A DNA stretch of 64,000 nucleotides from Anthoceros angustus. Lineage: Eukaryota > Streptophyta > Anthocerotopsida > Anthocerotales > Anthocerotaceae. The translations under genes and the position numbers were made by a program. Numbering within the stretch: position 1 is the stretch's first letter; the number at the start of each line of letters is the position of its first letter. Below are positions 32,235 to 44,288 of the stretch, piece after piece. Location: positions 124,001-188,000 of the forward strand of contig MU008163.1 of the NCBI GenBank assembly GCA_010909165.1. The letters are read 5' to 3'. A model generated the notes under the pieces. That model saw only the letters and a list, made by a program, of their open reading frames with translations. It ran no database searches and had not been told where the DNA came from.

Positions 32235-35200
32235 TTAGTCGAGTATACACTTTAAGTCCCTGGCAACTTCCGCAATTTTAGGGGCTGATGCCGTCAGAGT
32301 AGCATTTATAATGCTGGCCACGTCGAGGTCCACCGCAGCGTTCCTTACCAATCCAATATGCATCTGCAGACAGAGGAGAGTAAGAACCAAACAAACGCAT
32401 GGCAATTTCGAAGGACGTAAAAAAGACGAGGATACAAAGGCGAGAACGGCACATACAAGAGACCCAATAGCGACGAGTGAACGAAACCTAACTTCCACAT
32501 CATCCTCCGTTGGCCCTGCCATCTGCCAACCGAACAACAAAAGGGCTTATAACGGGATAATGCTAGGAGGACGAGATACTTCATGAAAGGGTTGAAATAA
32601 AGTCTACCTCCAGCGCTGCAGATAAGACCTGAATCTGTCCAGTTTCATCTTTTTCGTCGATTAGCAGTACAGCGTAGCTGCATCACCCACTAAACTCTCA
32701 ATAAAACTTGTCAAAGAGCAAGGTGCAACGCGCAGATGACACATGATTGTGTTGCAAAACCATCTAGATACTTAGAAATTCCGAGCTGGAACTTACTTCA
32801 GAACAAGGGTGGCATATGCCAATCTCACATTCTTGCTAGTTGCAGTGCAGCAGTCCGCAAACAGGTCCAAAACCTGAAAGTATGAGCTCGCAATGGTAAA
32901 TAACATCTCAACAAAGTGCTCACCTCATAGTGCATTTCAAGGCAATTTTCAAGAGCTTTGCCCAGCAGTAAGGACCCATACATTGCACTAGCACCAACCT
33001 CACTGCGATGTTGGACAACCCATTCCCTAAGGGACGAGTGCCTGAAGCTGTTGACAGCAAGTCGGGTACTTGTAAGCTGGTTTGCAGAAATAACTGGGGA
33101 TGTCATTGCGCGCCTCACCGTGTCCATTATAACATCTAAAAATTCCAAGGAGTGAATTATTTGTAACAGGCACCTCAACACTTTTGCTGAAGGAACACCT
33201 CATTTTCAACATACCCTTTCCGTTTTCCCAACTCTTGGCAAAATGACTTGCGGCATGTGGATGGAGGAGCACCATTTTCAAAAGATCTAGAGCTGGAGGG
33301 CAAGAGGAACGAGTAGTTGCAGTAGCAGATCCGGAGATGCAATACAGGACATCATACTAAAAATAAATAAATCATAGGAAAGGGCCACAAACCAGGAAAT
33401 AATTTGTCACCGGCCAGAAAAGAAGGATTTTGGTGGGAGAAAGGAGAGGATATTGCGCCAAGGTAGAGAGCACGAATGCACGTCTGAAGCAGGAAGGAGG
33501 CCACGTACCTCACACAAAAGTTGGTGTTGAAGCCACTGTCTGAGAAGGAAAAGGAAGATGTTTGTGGGCATGCTGAGAAGCTAGCTCTGGCGTTTGGTCT
33601 CTTGAACACTCCGAGTGGGACACCCCTAGTGGTAACGAAGAATCTACGCATGTGCAGTGACTGCCACAGTTCCACGGAGATCATGTCAAGGCTTGGACAA
33701 AGAGACATCGTGGTAAGGGATGGGTACCGTGTGCATCGATTCGCAGCTGGTTGTTGCAGTTGTAAAGGTCGACCGTGAGACTAATGGAGGACTACCCAGA
33801 GCTCGAGTGTGCACGCGAGAGAATTTTGCATTTGGGTGACTGTGCTTCTTAAATCCGGTGAAATATTCTGGACCGATTTAATTGGGAGATCGGGGCGACA
33901 GCCCGAAATCTCTGACTGCGAAACATGTGCGATCAGTAATGGACAGTAGGAGCACAAGCTAAATGCTAGTAAGACAAGACCCTAGTCTTAAGAAATTGTA
34001 CATAGACAGCACATAAGTATATCAAATCACTCAAATGAGGTAGTGTCAGTTACCTCATCTGCTGTCATAGCCACATTGAATTCCACCACTTTCTTTAGAA
34101 TCCCATCATACAGAGGAGAGTAAGAACCAAACAAACGCATGGCAATTTCGAAGGACGTAAAAAGACGAGGATACAAAGGCGAGAACGGCACATACAAGAG
34201 ACCCAATAGCGACGAGTGAACGAAACCTAACTTCCACATCATCCTCCGTTGGCCCTGCCATCTGCCAACCGAACAACAAAAGGGCTTATAACGGGATAAT
34301 GCTAGGAGGACGAGATACTTCATGAAAGGGTTGAAATAAAGTCTACCTCCAGCGCTGCAGATAAGACCTGAATCTGTCCAGTTTCATCTTTTCGTCGATT
34401 AGCAGTACAGCGTAGCTGCATCACCCACTAAACTCTCAATAAAACTTGTCAAAGAGCAAGGTGCAACGCGCAGATGACACATGATTGTGTTGCAAAACCA
34501 TCTAGATACTTAGAAATTCCGAGCTGGAACTTACTTCAGAACAAGGGTGGCATATGCCAATCTCACATTCTTGCTAGTTGCAGTGCAGCAGTCCGCAAAC
34601 AGGTCCAAAACCTGAAAGTATGAGCTCGCAATGGTAAATAACATCTCAACAAAGTGCTCACCTCATAGTGCATTTCAAGGCAATTTTCAAGAGCTTTGCC
34701 CAGCAGTAAGGACCCATACATTGCACTAGCACCAACCTCACTGCGATGTTGGACAACCCATTCCCTAAGGGACGAGTGCCTGAAGCTGTTGACAGCAAGT
34801 CGGGTACTTGTAAGCTGGTTTGCAGAAATAACTGGGGATGTCATTGCGCGCCTCACCGTGTCCATTATAACATCTAAAAATTCCAAGGAGTGAATTATTT
34901 GTAACAGGCACCTCAACACTTTTGCTGAAGGAACACCTCATTTCAAACATACCCTTTCCGTTTTCCCAACTCTTGGCAAAATGACTTGCGGCATGTGGAT
35001 GGAGGAGCACCATTTTCAAAAGATCTAGAGCTGGAGGGCAAGAGGAACGAGTAGTTGCAGTAGCAGATCCGGAGATGCAATACAGGACATCATACTAAAA
35101 AATAAATAAATCATAGGAAAGGGCCACAAACCAGGAAATAAATTTGTCACCGGCCAGAAAAGAAGGATTTTGGTCAGCAGCTCGAAATCTGCATCTGCAA

Positions 35201-38200
35201 ATGTGCTAACATGATACCGGGAAGTCTCTTTCAATACTTTACAGATAGCTTGCAGTCTCAAAATGTCCAAATCACTTAGTGCGAGTGGTTTTGTTCCCTG
35301 TTACAACAAGCAGGGACACCTCATAATTCATTGATAACACAGCAAGCTTAAACCCTTATTCTTGTACATAGACAGCACATAAGTATATCAAATCACTCAA
35401 ATGAGGTAGTGTCAGTTACCTCATCTGCTGTCATAGCCACATTGAATTCCACCACTTTCTTTAGAATCCCATCATACTGAGCAGTGTCAAAAAAGAGTAA
35501 CCCTCGCTGCCAAAACATTTCTCAATAAGAGGTCTAGCAGGAGCACAGACTGAAACGAAGCACTTTGTTTGTTTCATCAAAACTTTGAGTGCAAAAGATA
35601 CTGGAAACATTTCTGAGGTCCCATGCCCTACAACTGAACGTTGCTAGTGAGGTACCTTTGGTACATGCTTCAAAGAATATGCTGGGAGTCCGTTTGAAGG
35701 AGTCACTGAAGTTGCGTCTATTCAGAGAAAGAGTTAAGGTGATCAGCGAGAAATTCTTGGAGCTGACTTTAGCTCCACAGCCTACTGACTTCTTCAGGTG
35801 TAAGCAAGTGTGACACCTACACCGCATGAAACACATTGCTACTGATATTGGAAATAGCAACAGAGATCTTACTGGTCGGCCATGATGGCTGTGCAGAAGG
35901 AACATACGCATTTGCTGAAAGGACACAGATTGCAGATGGATCAGCGCAGAACAGCTCAAGGATCATCCGGTGCACACTTGCATAACAAAGAATCGAAAAG
36001 TACCATGTCTTACTCACCCCCAGTGTAAGGATCGACATAACCACTGCCCAATTTTGGAGGTGCTTCCCCCGTATTTCTTAATATAAAGTCCACTACTTGA
36101 GATCTGTATGCCGAAGGCAAGTCCTCATCCATAAGCCACTTCTCTGCTACGTCATGCGGATTCTCTGCATGGAGTTCAAACTGTCAAACGACAACTGGAC
36201 ACAACCAATTTTCAACTCAGCTGGAGGAGCATTGGTAAAGGAAGAGATCAGGGCTTACGTCCTCTGTTGTATGGTAGTTTCCTTGGAGGTACACCATCAC
36301 CAATGTCAACATCAAAAACTGTGAAAGAGCATGAAATTAGCAAGCATTGAAATAAGTGAACGACAGTTCCAGTGCATTGAATTGAACTGGAACTGTCAAG
36401 TGGCATCAACATCTGTAGATAAGAATCTAACCATAGTCATATGTGACGCCATTAAGAGTGCGTTTGTCAATGGAATCAGATGGCCCATCCACAACTTCGC
36501 CAATCTACATAAGGCACCAATGACATCAGTAGACAGCTCATTGAAGTATTGGAATCCTGCATGCAATCACCACTCTGCACAGATTACCTTGTCCCACTTA
36601 TACTCTTGGTAGTTCCAGCTGTAAGCAACACCACTATTTCCCTCACGCACAATCTTGGTTTGGCCGTCTTTGGTGCCTGCATGGATCATGACAACCTAAG
36701 CATAGTCTTGCGCAAGTCCAGGTGTATGGCACATGGCTCCATACATAGTCAGGAACGCTACCAGATGCAGTCCAAGCTGTAGGTCACAGTACCCACCAGG
36801 TTGCTCAAGCACTTCAACACCGGGCAGGTCTGCAACCTTCACACCCCCAACTGTCGTCCTGCAGTGCAAGTGCAAACAATTAGTGATGAGCAGCAGGAAA
36901 ACTCTGGCAGTTAATCTTAAAGCATGGTCCTTAAAAGGTACGCACGACTCCAGTTTGAGTGCAGTGAGCTGCGCCTCATAAGCCTCTCTCTCAAGAGCTG
37001 GTGCAACACGTGAAGGATCTAGAGTCCACACTCTTGCTACGCCATCTGAGCATGCTGTGATAAGATCACCATTGGCCAGATACTTTACATCCCACACACA
37101 ACCAGGATGGTCAAGGCTTTGAAAACACACTCCATCTGCAAGGACAACACTTCCAGTAAGAACCATTTACCCCGAAAAGAAGCGATCAAAGACGAAGCAA
37201 GCATTAACTCCTAGAAAACCTCAAATCTGGATGCTGAGACGTTCCACAGACATGGGTAAGTAGCTTATTTATGCCCAGATGAAAGAAAATGCAATAACTT
37301 CCAAGACAAACCTCGCCAAATTTTGGCTTCACGATCTTCACTTCCAGATGCCACCTCCCCTAATGCATTCACTGCAACCGAGTAGATTATTGCAGTGTGT
37401 CCCACCAGCTCTTGCAGCACCTCCCCATTTGTGGACCACAGCCGAATTGTGCTGTTGAGTGTCGATGGTTGATCAGAATACTCGCAGATGCATTAGAAGC
37501 CAGTACATAAATGCTTGAGTGACTCAGCATGAAGCACACTCACCAATCATGAGAAGCTGACACTATGCCAACGTCTGGCAGATATGCTAGGGCCCGTACA
37601 GTATCTGTAAACTATAAAAGATTGGAGTGAAGCATTGGTTGAAGAAAAACTCTCTTTGACCATCAAGGTACAAACTATGATATCCTCCAAATCCAAGAAG
37701 CTTGCAACGATTACCTGTATGCCCTGAGACAGTATGCTGGCAGGTGGTTCCACGCCAGACCTTGATTGTCATATCGCTGGAACCTGTTATCCAAATGCTT
37801 CCATTAGAGATATTAGTGCAGATCACAAGGTCAAGTACTGGACATTTCAAAGGATTACTTCAGAAAGCCAACCTGTTACAAGCTCTTCAGAAGGCAGAGC
37901 TATTACAGCTTGAACAGGTCCCTGATGTCCCTTCAAAACATCCACGGCGTTCCCTTTCTTCCACCTCCGCACAGTGCTGTTCGCCACGTTGGTAATAGTA
38001 AGCAGCCACTCACTGCGCTCTGGCAACCACTAGGCCTACAGCTGCTAATTCATCCTATCCAGTGCCTTATGCTCTCTCTCGCAACCCGAGGTAGGTTTTG
38101 AAAATCGAATGCCATGAGAAGCAGCACAAACTGACCCGTCAACAGAAGCAGAGACAACCTCTCCCTGGCTGTCAATTGCAACACTGGTGACCTGCAGTTC

Positions 38201-38633
38201 GTGCCCCGTAAACTCCTTGATTACCGAAGCAGACCCAAGATCCCAAACCAAAACCCTTGCGTCCATTCCTCCCGACACCAGACCACCTGCGGGTAAATGC
38301 TCATTCGGAGGAATCCATGCAAGCGGTCCCACAAAGTTTCTGTGGCCAACGAGCGTCTGCGACAGCGAGTAGCCTCCATTGTGTCCCCCGTCCGGAACCC
38401 AAAACCTTACAGTCTTGTCTCTGGATGCTGTAGCTATTCCGGACTCCCCACAAACGCACAGGCCCCTCACCTGAATAGGTCACAAGACACAAGACAGAGC
38501 AAAATCGTCACGTCCATTCAAATCCGGAAATTTGTCTGGACAAGCCACAATTGAAACGCGAGCATACATCCTCCTCGTGGCCCTTCAGCTGGCATCGCAA
38601 CCTGTAACGCGGATGGTCCACCTCCATTTCCAT
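32235..38633 (-). CDS. PLAA: PLAA/DOA1-type ubiquitin-binding WD40-PFU-PUL protein
   Basis: Cdc48/p97 cofactor of the phospholipase-A2-activating-protein (Doa1/Ufd3) family, acting in ubiquitin homeostasis. The start ATG at 38,633 gives MEMEVDHPRYRLRCQLKGHE. WD40 blades follow in order: SGIATASRDKTVRFW (38,440), ARVLVWDLG, a VRRWKKG exon (37,990-37,865), SSDMTIKVW (37,790), LAYLPDVGIVSASHDW (37,600), SEDREAKIW (37,330) and GCVWDVKYLANGDLITACSDG (37,090). The PFU domain is read at 36,860-36,100 (KDGQTKIVREGNSGVAYSWN, EYKWDK, VFDVDIGDGVPPRKLPYN). The PUL domain begins at 35,480 (FDTAQYDGILKKVVEFNVAM) and ends at MHIGLVRNAAVDLDVASIIN and stop at 32,235. Many short exons with GT-AG introns. Within the PUL part, 33,421-35,158 is an extra inserted segment (see the duplication entry); removing it restores a continuous gene. 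It diverges from the DUF579 gene across 224 bp. Confidence 0.85.
32368..35160. repeat. Duplication within PLAA including PPR 3' end
   Basis: PUL-domain exons at 32,368-33,420 recur at 34,104-35,160. Between them lie 33,426-34,005, a copy of the PPR 3' end (30,841-31,424), and 34,006-34,103, a copy of the PUL exon at 35,365-35,478. Joints share short homologies: ATTTTGGT at 33,425 and TTGTACATA at 34,005. Confidence 0.8.
33426..34005 (+). pseudogene. Detached copy of the PPR C-terminus (DYW:KP)
   Basis: Copy of 30,841-31,424 embedded in PLAA. Apart from one frame shift near 33,520 it reads VLKPLSEKEKEDVCGHAEKL, NLRMCSDCHSS, IVVRDGYRVHRFAAG, CCSCKGRP and stop at 33,778. This gives the best reading of the deaminase end. 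It has no promoter or PPR repeats of its own. Confidence 0.8.
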
Positions 38634-38857
38634 CGCAGGAGCTAAAGCAGAGTAATATTATCAGCTCCACAACGCTGACACAATACTCGACAAGAATTCG
38701 AGGTTCCAAGATTCGATTTTATAGGCACAACAATTTTGATGTTACCGAAAAAGGCGAAATTGGCAAAAAAGGCCACTTTTTGGGCGAGAGGGCGGGCAGG
38801 CCCCGGCAGCGGCAGCTGAAGAGTTTCGGCAGGTTCACGACGCATTTCGAGGCGACG
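38634..38857. promoter_or_regulatory. Shared divergent promoter, PLAA / DUF579
   Basis: Only 224 bp separate the PLAA start (minus, 38,633) from the chosen DUF579 start (plus, 38,858). No clear TATA box on either side. An A-rich stretch (GGCAAAAAAGGCC) lies at about 38,760. Both transcription starts and 5' UTRs must fit here. Confidence 0.5.
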
Positions 38858-39724
38858 ATGAGGCCCCGCGCGTTTCCGATGAATCTGTACTTCGGCGCAT
38901 TGCTTTCCTTGATTGTGTGTCTGTTTTGCGGAAGACGGCCAGCTGAAGCCGCAGCAGAATGCCAGCCTGTAGCAGCCGATGTGGCTTGGGCTCTGGTGCA
39001 CTACGCCAAGAGCAATATCATTCCGCAGCAGACTGTGGAGGAGATTCTGGTGACGGAGAGAGTTCTTCGTGCTCGGGGGCCCTGCAACTTCCTCGTCTTC
39101 GGGCTCGGCTACGACACGCTTCTGTGGAAGAGTCTGAATCACGGTGGCCGGACTGTGTTTCTGGAGGAGTCGGAAGAATGGCTCAAGCAGGTGCGGGCTA
39201 ACCATTCGGGAGTGGAGGCTTACCTGGTCCGCTACTCCACGCAGCTTCTGCAGCAGGAGGAGCTTCTCCTCTACTCCAGGGCAGAGGGAAAGGGAGATTG
39301 TGCTCCTTATCAGGATCTTGCATCATCCAAGTGCAGATTGGCACTGACTGGCTTACCGCCAGAGCTGTACCAGGTTGAGTGGGATGTCATCCTGATTGAC
39401 GCGCCTCAGGGATGGTTTCCCGAAGCTCCTGGCAGAATGTCGGCCATTTTCTCTGTGGCCGTGCTAGCGAGGTCCAGATCGTCGGGCGGATACACCGACA
39501 TTATGCTGCACGACATCGACCGGCCTGCAGAACGAAGTTATGCGGAGGAGTTTCTGTGTGAGGAGAACAGAGTTGGTGGTGCTGACATTCTCTGGCATTT
39601 CCAAATCGCTCCGAGCAAGAAAGATGCTTTTTGTTCCATCCCTGCAGGGCTAGAACAAAAGGCAGGTTCCGGGATTCCTTCTCAGGTGTCGGAAGCTGAC
39701 CCGTACTCTCACTCTGAGCTATGA
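38858..39724 (+). CDS. DUF579 protein (IRX15/GXM family), xylan-related
   Basis: Single exon, 288 aa from the ATG at 38,858 (upstream codons to 38,780 are also open). MRPRAFPMNLYFGALLSLIV gives a type II Golgi signal anchor at residues 9-25. The domain shows the family blocks FGLGYDTLLWKSLNHGGRTV FLEE, then WDVILIDAPQGW, EAPGRMSAIFSVAVLAR and FLCEENRVG. Families with this domain either add 4-O-methyl groups to glucuronic acid side chains of xylan (GXM) or support xylan backbone synthesis (IRX15). The sequence alone does not let me choose. The SAM-type GLGYDT loop is kept. It would act in the Golgi lumen in secondary or primary wall formation. Frame intact. Confidence 0.9.
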   Translation: MRPRAFPMNLYFGALLSLIVCLFCGRRPAEAAAECQPVAADVAWALVHYAKSNIIPQQTVEEILVTERVLRARGPCNFLVFGLGYDTLLWKSLNHGGRTVFLEESEEWLKQVRANHSGVEAYLVRYSTQLLQQEELLLYSRAEGKGDCAPYQDLASSKCRLALTGLPPELYQVEWDVILIDAPQGWFPEAPGRMSAIFSVAVLARSRSSGGYTDIMLHDIDRPAERSYAEEFLCEENRVGGADILWHFQIAPSKKDAFCSIPAGLEQKAGSGIPSQVSEADPYSHSEL

Positions 39725-39910
39725 AGCATGCCGCCTTCTACTGCTGTAGTGAATTAATCTGGACTGCTCAGGTTCGTTCCTGTTACCACTTGGAAGTTGG
39801 CTGTCCAGTCTGCTACTCCATATCACATCAGTGGATGACTTCAGATCCTAAAACAATGGCCAACAGGACAACTCTTTGCGGTGATTAATACATCGACCGA
39901 GAGAGACTGT

Positions 39911-40054
39911 GGCATGGCATCTCGGTTCTCATCTCAGCATCTCCATCGAAGCTGCCGGGTGCAGAGTCGCATGTGCTGTCGTGGCATGGCATCTTGGTTC
40001 TCATCCCAGTATCTCCATCGAAGCTGCCGGATGCAGAGTCGCATGTGCTGTCAT
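39911..40054. repeat. Two-copy 72-bp repeat in DUF579 3' region
   Basis: GGCATGGCATCTCGGTTCTC at 39,911 is repeated at 39,983 as a 72-bp unit with about five substitutions (no indels), so the two units are true diverged repeats. The rest of 39,725-40,376 shows nothing else. Confidence 0.75.
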
Positions 40055-40376
40055 CACCAAATTCACCCGCGACAGCCAGGTGCGAATCGCATGCAAAAGA
40101 TTCCGCTGCACAGATGAAATTGTCCTGGCCGATGGCCAATGATTGTGAACCGTCCATCTTTATTTGTCCAGAAGAAATGCGGCAGGCATTGTTAGCAATA
40201 GTTTATAATAGTTATGGGATTGGCAAATATGTACAGAATACTACATACGTAGCACATTCCGACATATACAGACATTTGTAACCAGGTCTCCAGCTCCTCA
40301 CTCTCAAAGCTTCGGGTGCCTTCTTCCGCAGGTGGCCTTCCGCTCTAGCCATCTGAAAGGTTCCTAGATAGCACCA

Positions 40377-42765
40377 TCAAGCGGTAGCCTTGGCGTCGCA
40401 AATGGCAGCCAGCGCGGGATGCAACGATGCGACAGCTGTGGCATTCAATACCAGCGTCCCTACCAGCTCCAGGAAACGGTGGCAAGCAGCTCCTACGTCG
40501 ACGTGAGCAACGCCACTCAGCGCGGCGTTGACTGCGTCACCCGCCAAGGCAACCACGTCCTCCGCCTCCTCGACGGCCAGCACCAGATCCGAGCCGAACG
40601 CCACGGCCGCCGAGTCCAAGCCGGAGATCATGCCCAGCATGAGAGACGCGGCCAAGTCGCCCAGCTGCGGCGCCGAAGCAGCCGCGTGGGCCAGATGGTC
40701 CGGCGCCGGGGCCAATTGCACGAGGTGCGGGGGGGAAGAGGCCAGGTCCGGTTTGGGCCCGTTGGAGAAGCCGTACGACAGCAGGGTGGTCTTGAGGGCC
40801 ACTTTGGCCTCCGTCAGCAGCTTCTGGGCCTGCGCCGCGTAGTACGGGAACTTGAGCTGGGAGGTGAGAAGCGCGCCTGGGAGATGGTCCGCCGAGACGC
40901 TGCGCTTCGACGGCTGCAAACTGTCGGGATGGCGCGCCAGCCAGTGGGCGAAGAAGCCTGCGAGAAGCAACACCCAGCCTGCCAGGGCTGCCGACTCCAC
41001 CACCGTCTCGTTGCGCAGGAGGAAAGTGAAGAGCGCTCCCCACATGGGAATCGTGGTGTAAATCAGAGTGGCGGTAGAAGCGTGTACCCAACGCAGGCCG
41101 CGAAGCTCCAGCCAGTTGCACAACCCGACGCACACCAGCCCGCAGTAGAGCAGCGGGACCCAGGGCAGGGCGCCCACCTGTTGCGCCAGTTGGGCCCAAC
41201 TGGTGCCGGTTTGCCAAACCACGACGCACTCCCAGACCGCGCTCAGCGCCGCCACAACTCCCAGCTGCACAGCGGTTAGGAGAAACGCGTCGAAGCGGCC
41301 TCCAGCCGTTTCGGCGCGGACGATGTGTAGGGCGTTGGAGAGCGTTCCTGCCACGCTCCAAAGGTCGCCGGTTTGCGGCACGGAAAAGCCTTGCCATCCG
41401 GATCCCTCCTCTTCCAACAGCCCCATCCCTGCCAGACAAACAGGCAATCTGTGAGCTGCATTTCAGGGATTCTAAAATTTCGACCGAACATTGCGATCAA
41501 AAGTGAAGCACACGAAGAACGACGGACCGAACATGGCACTTAAAAGTGAAGCAAGTAAAGAAAGACTGAAAGAAGCGACCCGTGCAGACTGCAGAGCCTT
41601 TACCTGATAGGGCAGCAAGCGTAGCAAGCCATGTGATCTTGCTCACGTCTCTTCCGGCACAAATCTCCATCAGCGGTACAAAAATCACCTGCCAAGATTT
41701 GCAGCCATGCCATCAGCCCCAAATCGCATGAAATGGAGACAATCCCTCGCAACCATAGCTGGAGAAGGAAACGACCTAACACGCCTTCTGGTCTCGGGAA
41801 CTCACAGAAAGTGCAAACAGCCAGGATGCGTTGTTCCAAGCTGCGTTCGAGTTGTGGCTGAGGCTGTCAAAGACCATGGCAGCAAAAAGATATCCGCCGA
41901 GCTCGGTTCCCGCTTTCACCAATTGATGATCCCTTTTCTTGAACGCGGTCAGCAGAGCCGGAAAGAAGACGGTGGCAGCCGCAGTGCAACGCACCAGGGA
42001 CGAAAGACTAGCTGCCGGTGCAGCTGCACCGAAGTCGAGGCCTCCAGATCCATCAACAAATTTGCTCACAACGGTTCCCGTTCCATAGAGAGCGGCCAGA
42101 ATATTGAGCAGCATTAAGCTCTTCAGTCTCCTGCTCCTCTTGAGCTGTTCCACGGCTGCTCGAACCTTGGAATTCTGTGCTTTCGGATTCGGATCCGGAT
42201 CCGGATCCGGACTCTGCAAGCAGGAGGCTTGCAGAATCGTGATGCCATGGCCGGGGATGGTTATGAGATACACTAACGATCCCGGAACGTGAATCAGCTG
42301 GTAAGCTATACCGGAATCTTGAGCCGCTTGATGACCGGATTGCCAATTCACGTCCTCTTCGCACTCGGATGCAAGACTGATCCCTCTTCCAAGCAGCCTT
42401 TCACGCACTCCTTCGCGCTGTGCGCTATTGTCGATTGCATCCAAGCCGGCGCCACCAGCCAGCGAAGTGCTACTAGTGCGGCCAAACCTCTGCAAATCGA
42501 GCGAAACTGCTGAAATGTACGATAAGCAGGCTGCTTGATTCTTGCCCTTGCATCCCGCACTCGCCGTCACACGAGCCTTAAGCTTGCCCTGCCTTGTGCT
42601 ACCATGATCTTTTTTCACTTCCGGCCATCGGCCTGCAACAGGAGTAGTCCGGGTGTGGTGATGGATGCGTGTCCTCACATGCTGCAGGAAAGCGGGCTGC
42701 AAATTTCCACAAGGAATGCTAATCAGCATTGCGGGGGCCAATGGACCCGAGCTCCAGAGATGCAA
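40377..42765 (-). CDS. Plastid-type EamA/DMT transporter with long C-terminal extension
   Basis: Three exons on the minus strand fit in frame: 42,765-41,806, 41,688-41,604 and 41,428-40,377, about 698 aa. The first ~215 residues are Ser/Arg-rich without acidic start, consistent with a plastid transit region. They include a (PD)n tract at about residues 184-192. The EamA core runs from LKSLMLLNILAALYGTGTVV to WVLLLAGFFAHWLARHPD with about ten hydrophobic segments and the inter-repeat SVIFVPLMEICAGRD and WSVAGTLSNALHIVRAE. Plant members of this shape transport small metabolites across plastid membranes; the substrate is unknown. The last ~185 residues (from SLQPSKRSVSADH) are Ala/Leu-rich, unusual for the family. 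GC-rich codons. The exact start among in-frame Met codons is uncertain. Confidence 0.8.
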
Positions 42766-43379
42766 CAGTGCACAGCGCTGGCGGCCGTGGCCTGAGGAAG
42801 TTGGAGCTGCGGTTGCTTGGATCTCAAGGTTCCAAGTACTTGGTCTCAGCGGCGAGCTCGCACGAAGGCGGAGGCGAAGGCGAAGGCGGAGGCGTGCTCA
42901 CCAGCCCGCGGTCGTGGTCCAGGACTCCGGTGCAGAGAAGCAACGTTGGTGGGAATGCACGCGGGAAGAAGGCTCGTTGGAGTCACATCCTTCCTGGACA
43001 GGCCCTGCCAAGTGTTCGGCGCGTCGCAGGCCGCCCGCTCCCAATTGACCGGACAGTAAAAAGAACGGTTGTCCTGAGAGAGCATCTACCGTGCTGGCGC
43101 TTGTAGTTCACATGGTTGGTTATAGGAAGCCACCGTGATCCGTCGTATGGCAGCCGCTGCTTATCAGCTGGGCAGATTCTCAGCCTTTCCACCCCGAGGC
43201 AACCAGCACGTTCTCACCAACATAACCGCAACAAAATACACGACCTAGATATTTGGCAGACTGCACGAAGGCTCAAGCCGGTAAGTCGCTCGAGTTCGGT
43301 TGAGGGAATGACTCGACACTAGGTGATGAGTTTTTTTTTAAATTTTAGACTTTAGTATTTTATTTGATTTCATTTAGGG
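42766..43379. other. Upstream region of the EamA gene, no gene seen
   Basis: GC-rich to about 43,200, including a run of Lys/Ala-type codons that reflects GGCGAAGGCGGAGGCG simple sequence at 42,865-42,895. No domain in either strand. AT-rich after 43,320. Confidence 0.35.
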
Positions 43380-43610
43380 CTCCGAAAGGCCTTATAACAG
43401 CGGAAATACACCAGCTAGGAAGCCGTGAAGAGCCTTCCAGCATGAGACCACTACCAGCTAAGGCCGCTAAGAGCCTTACAACACAACAAGAACCCGTAAC
43501 GGGCTAAGGGCCTTACAATACAGCAATAGTGCATAACGGGGCAAGGGCCTTATAACACAACAAGAGCTCGTAACGTGCGAAGGGCCTTTCACTATGAGCC
43601 CATTATGAAT
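43380..43610. repeat. Degenerate ~55-bp tandem repeat
   Basis: Around five imperfect units contain AAGGGCCTTATAACACAACA and CTCGTAACG or variants (43,390, 43,465, 43,505, 43,545, 43,575). Units vary in length. No ORF. Confidence 0.55.
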
Positions 43611-44288
43611 TAAACAATGCAGATCATGTATCAAAGCCGAGGAGTCGACTATTAGGTGGACAGCGGGGATCATATATGAAAGAGATCATCTATTAGAAGG
43701 AGTTCTTATGAACTCCTAGCTATGCAAGCAACGAGGGCCACGTGACTAAGGGGTCGCTCGAGGCCAAGTGACTAAGGGATTGCTTAATCAAGGAGTTCTT
43801 TCTTACGAACTCATAGCTTAGGGATGTCACTCCTTGGTAAGGTGAGGACATGGAAATAAGAAAAACTTTATTGAGGGAGAAAAGATGATGGGGGGAGCTC
43901 ATCTCAGAGAACGAAATGATGATTTTCAATGAATTATTAAGATGATAAGAACACCCAGGGTTCAAGCTGAACAAAATTTTCAATGTGAATTATTGATGGA
44001 CACTAATTAATGATGTCAATCCTCGGTGGGGGAGGATTACATTTTTCAATGAACTGGTGATAGCGAGACACAAAAAAAATTGAATACATTTGATGAATGA
44101 GTGAGAGTGATAATGCCACCAGGAGGTTCGAACCGGATAACAAAGCTGAACCTTATTGAAACGCTCAAAGATAAGTGGCAAACTTCCGCGCGATGGAGGT
44201 TTTCGGCTAGCCGTAAAAATCAAGTGGCCAGGGCCCATCGACCAGGCAGAGCGGGCATGACCATGTAGTCCATACCCTCTCAGCACCG

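Noticed and set aside
40419-41439. Long ORFs on both strands over the EamA exon (286 and 300 codons)
   Set aside because: GC-rich shadows; only the minus-strand frame with membrane segments joins correctly to the upstream exons.
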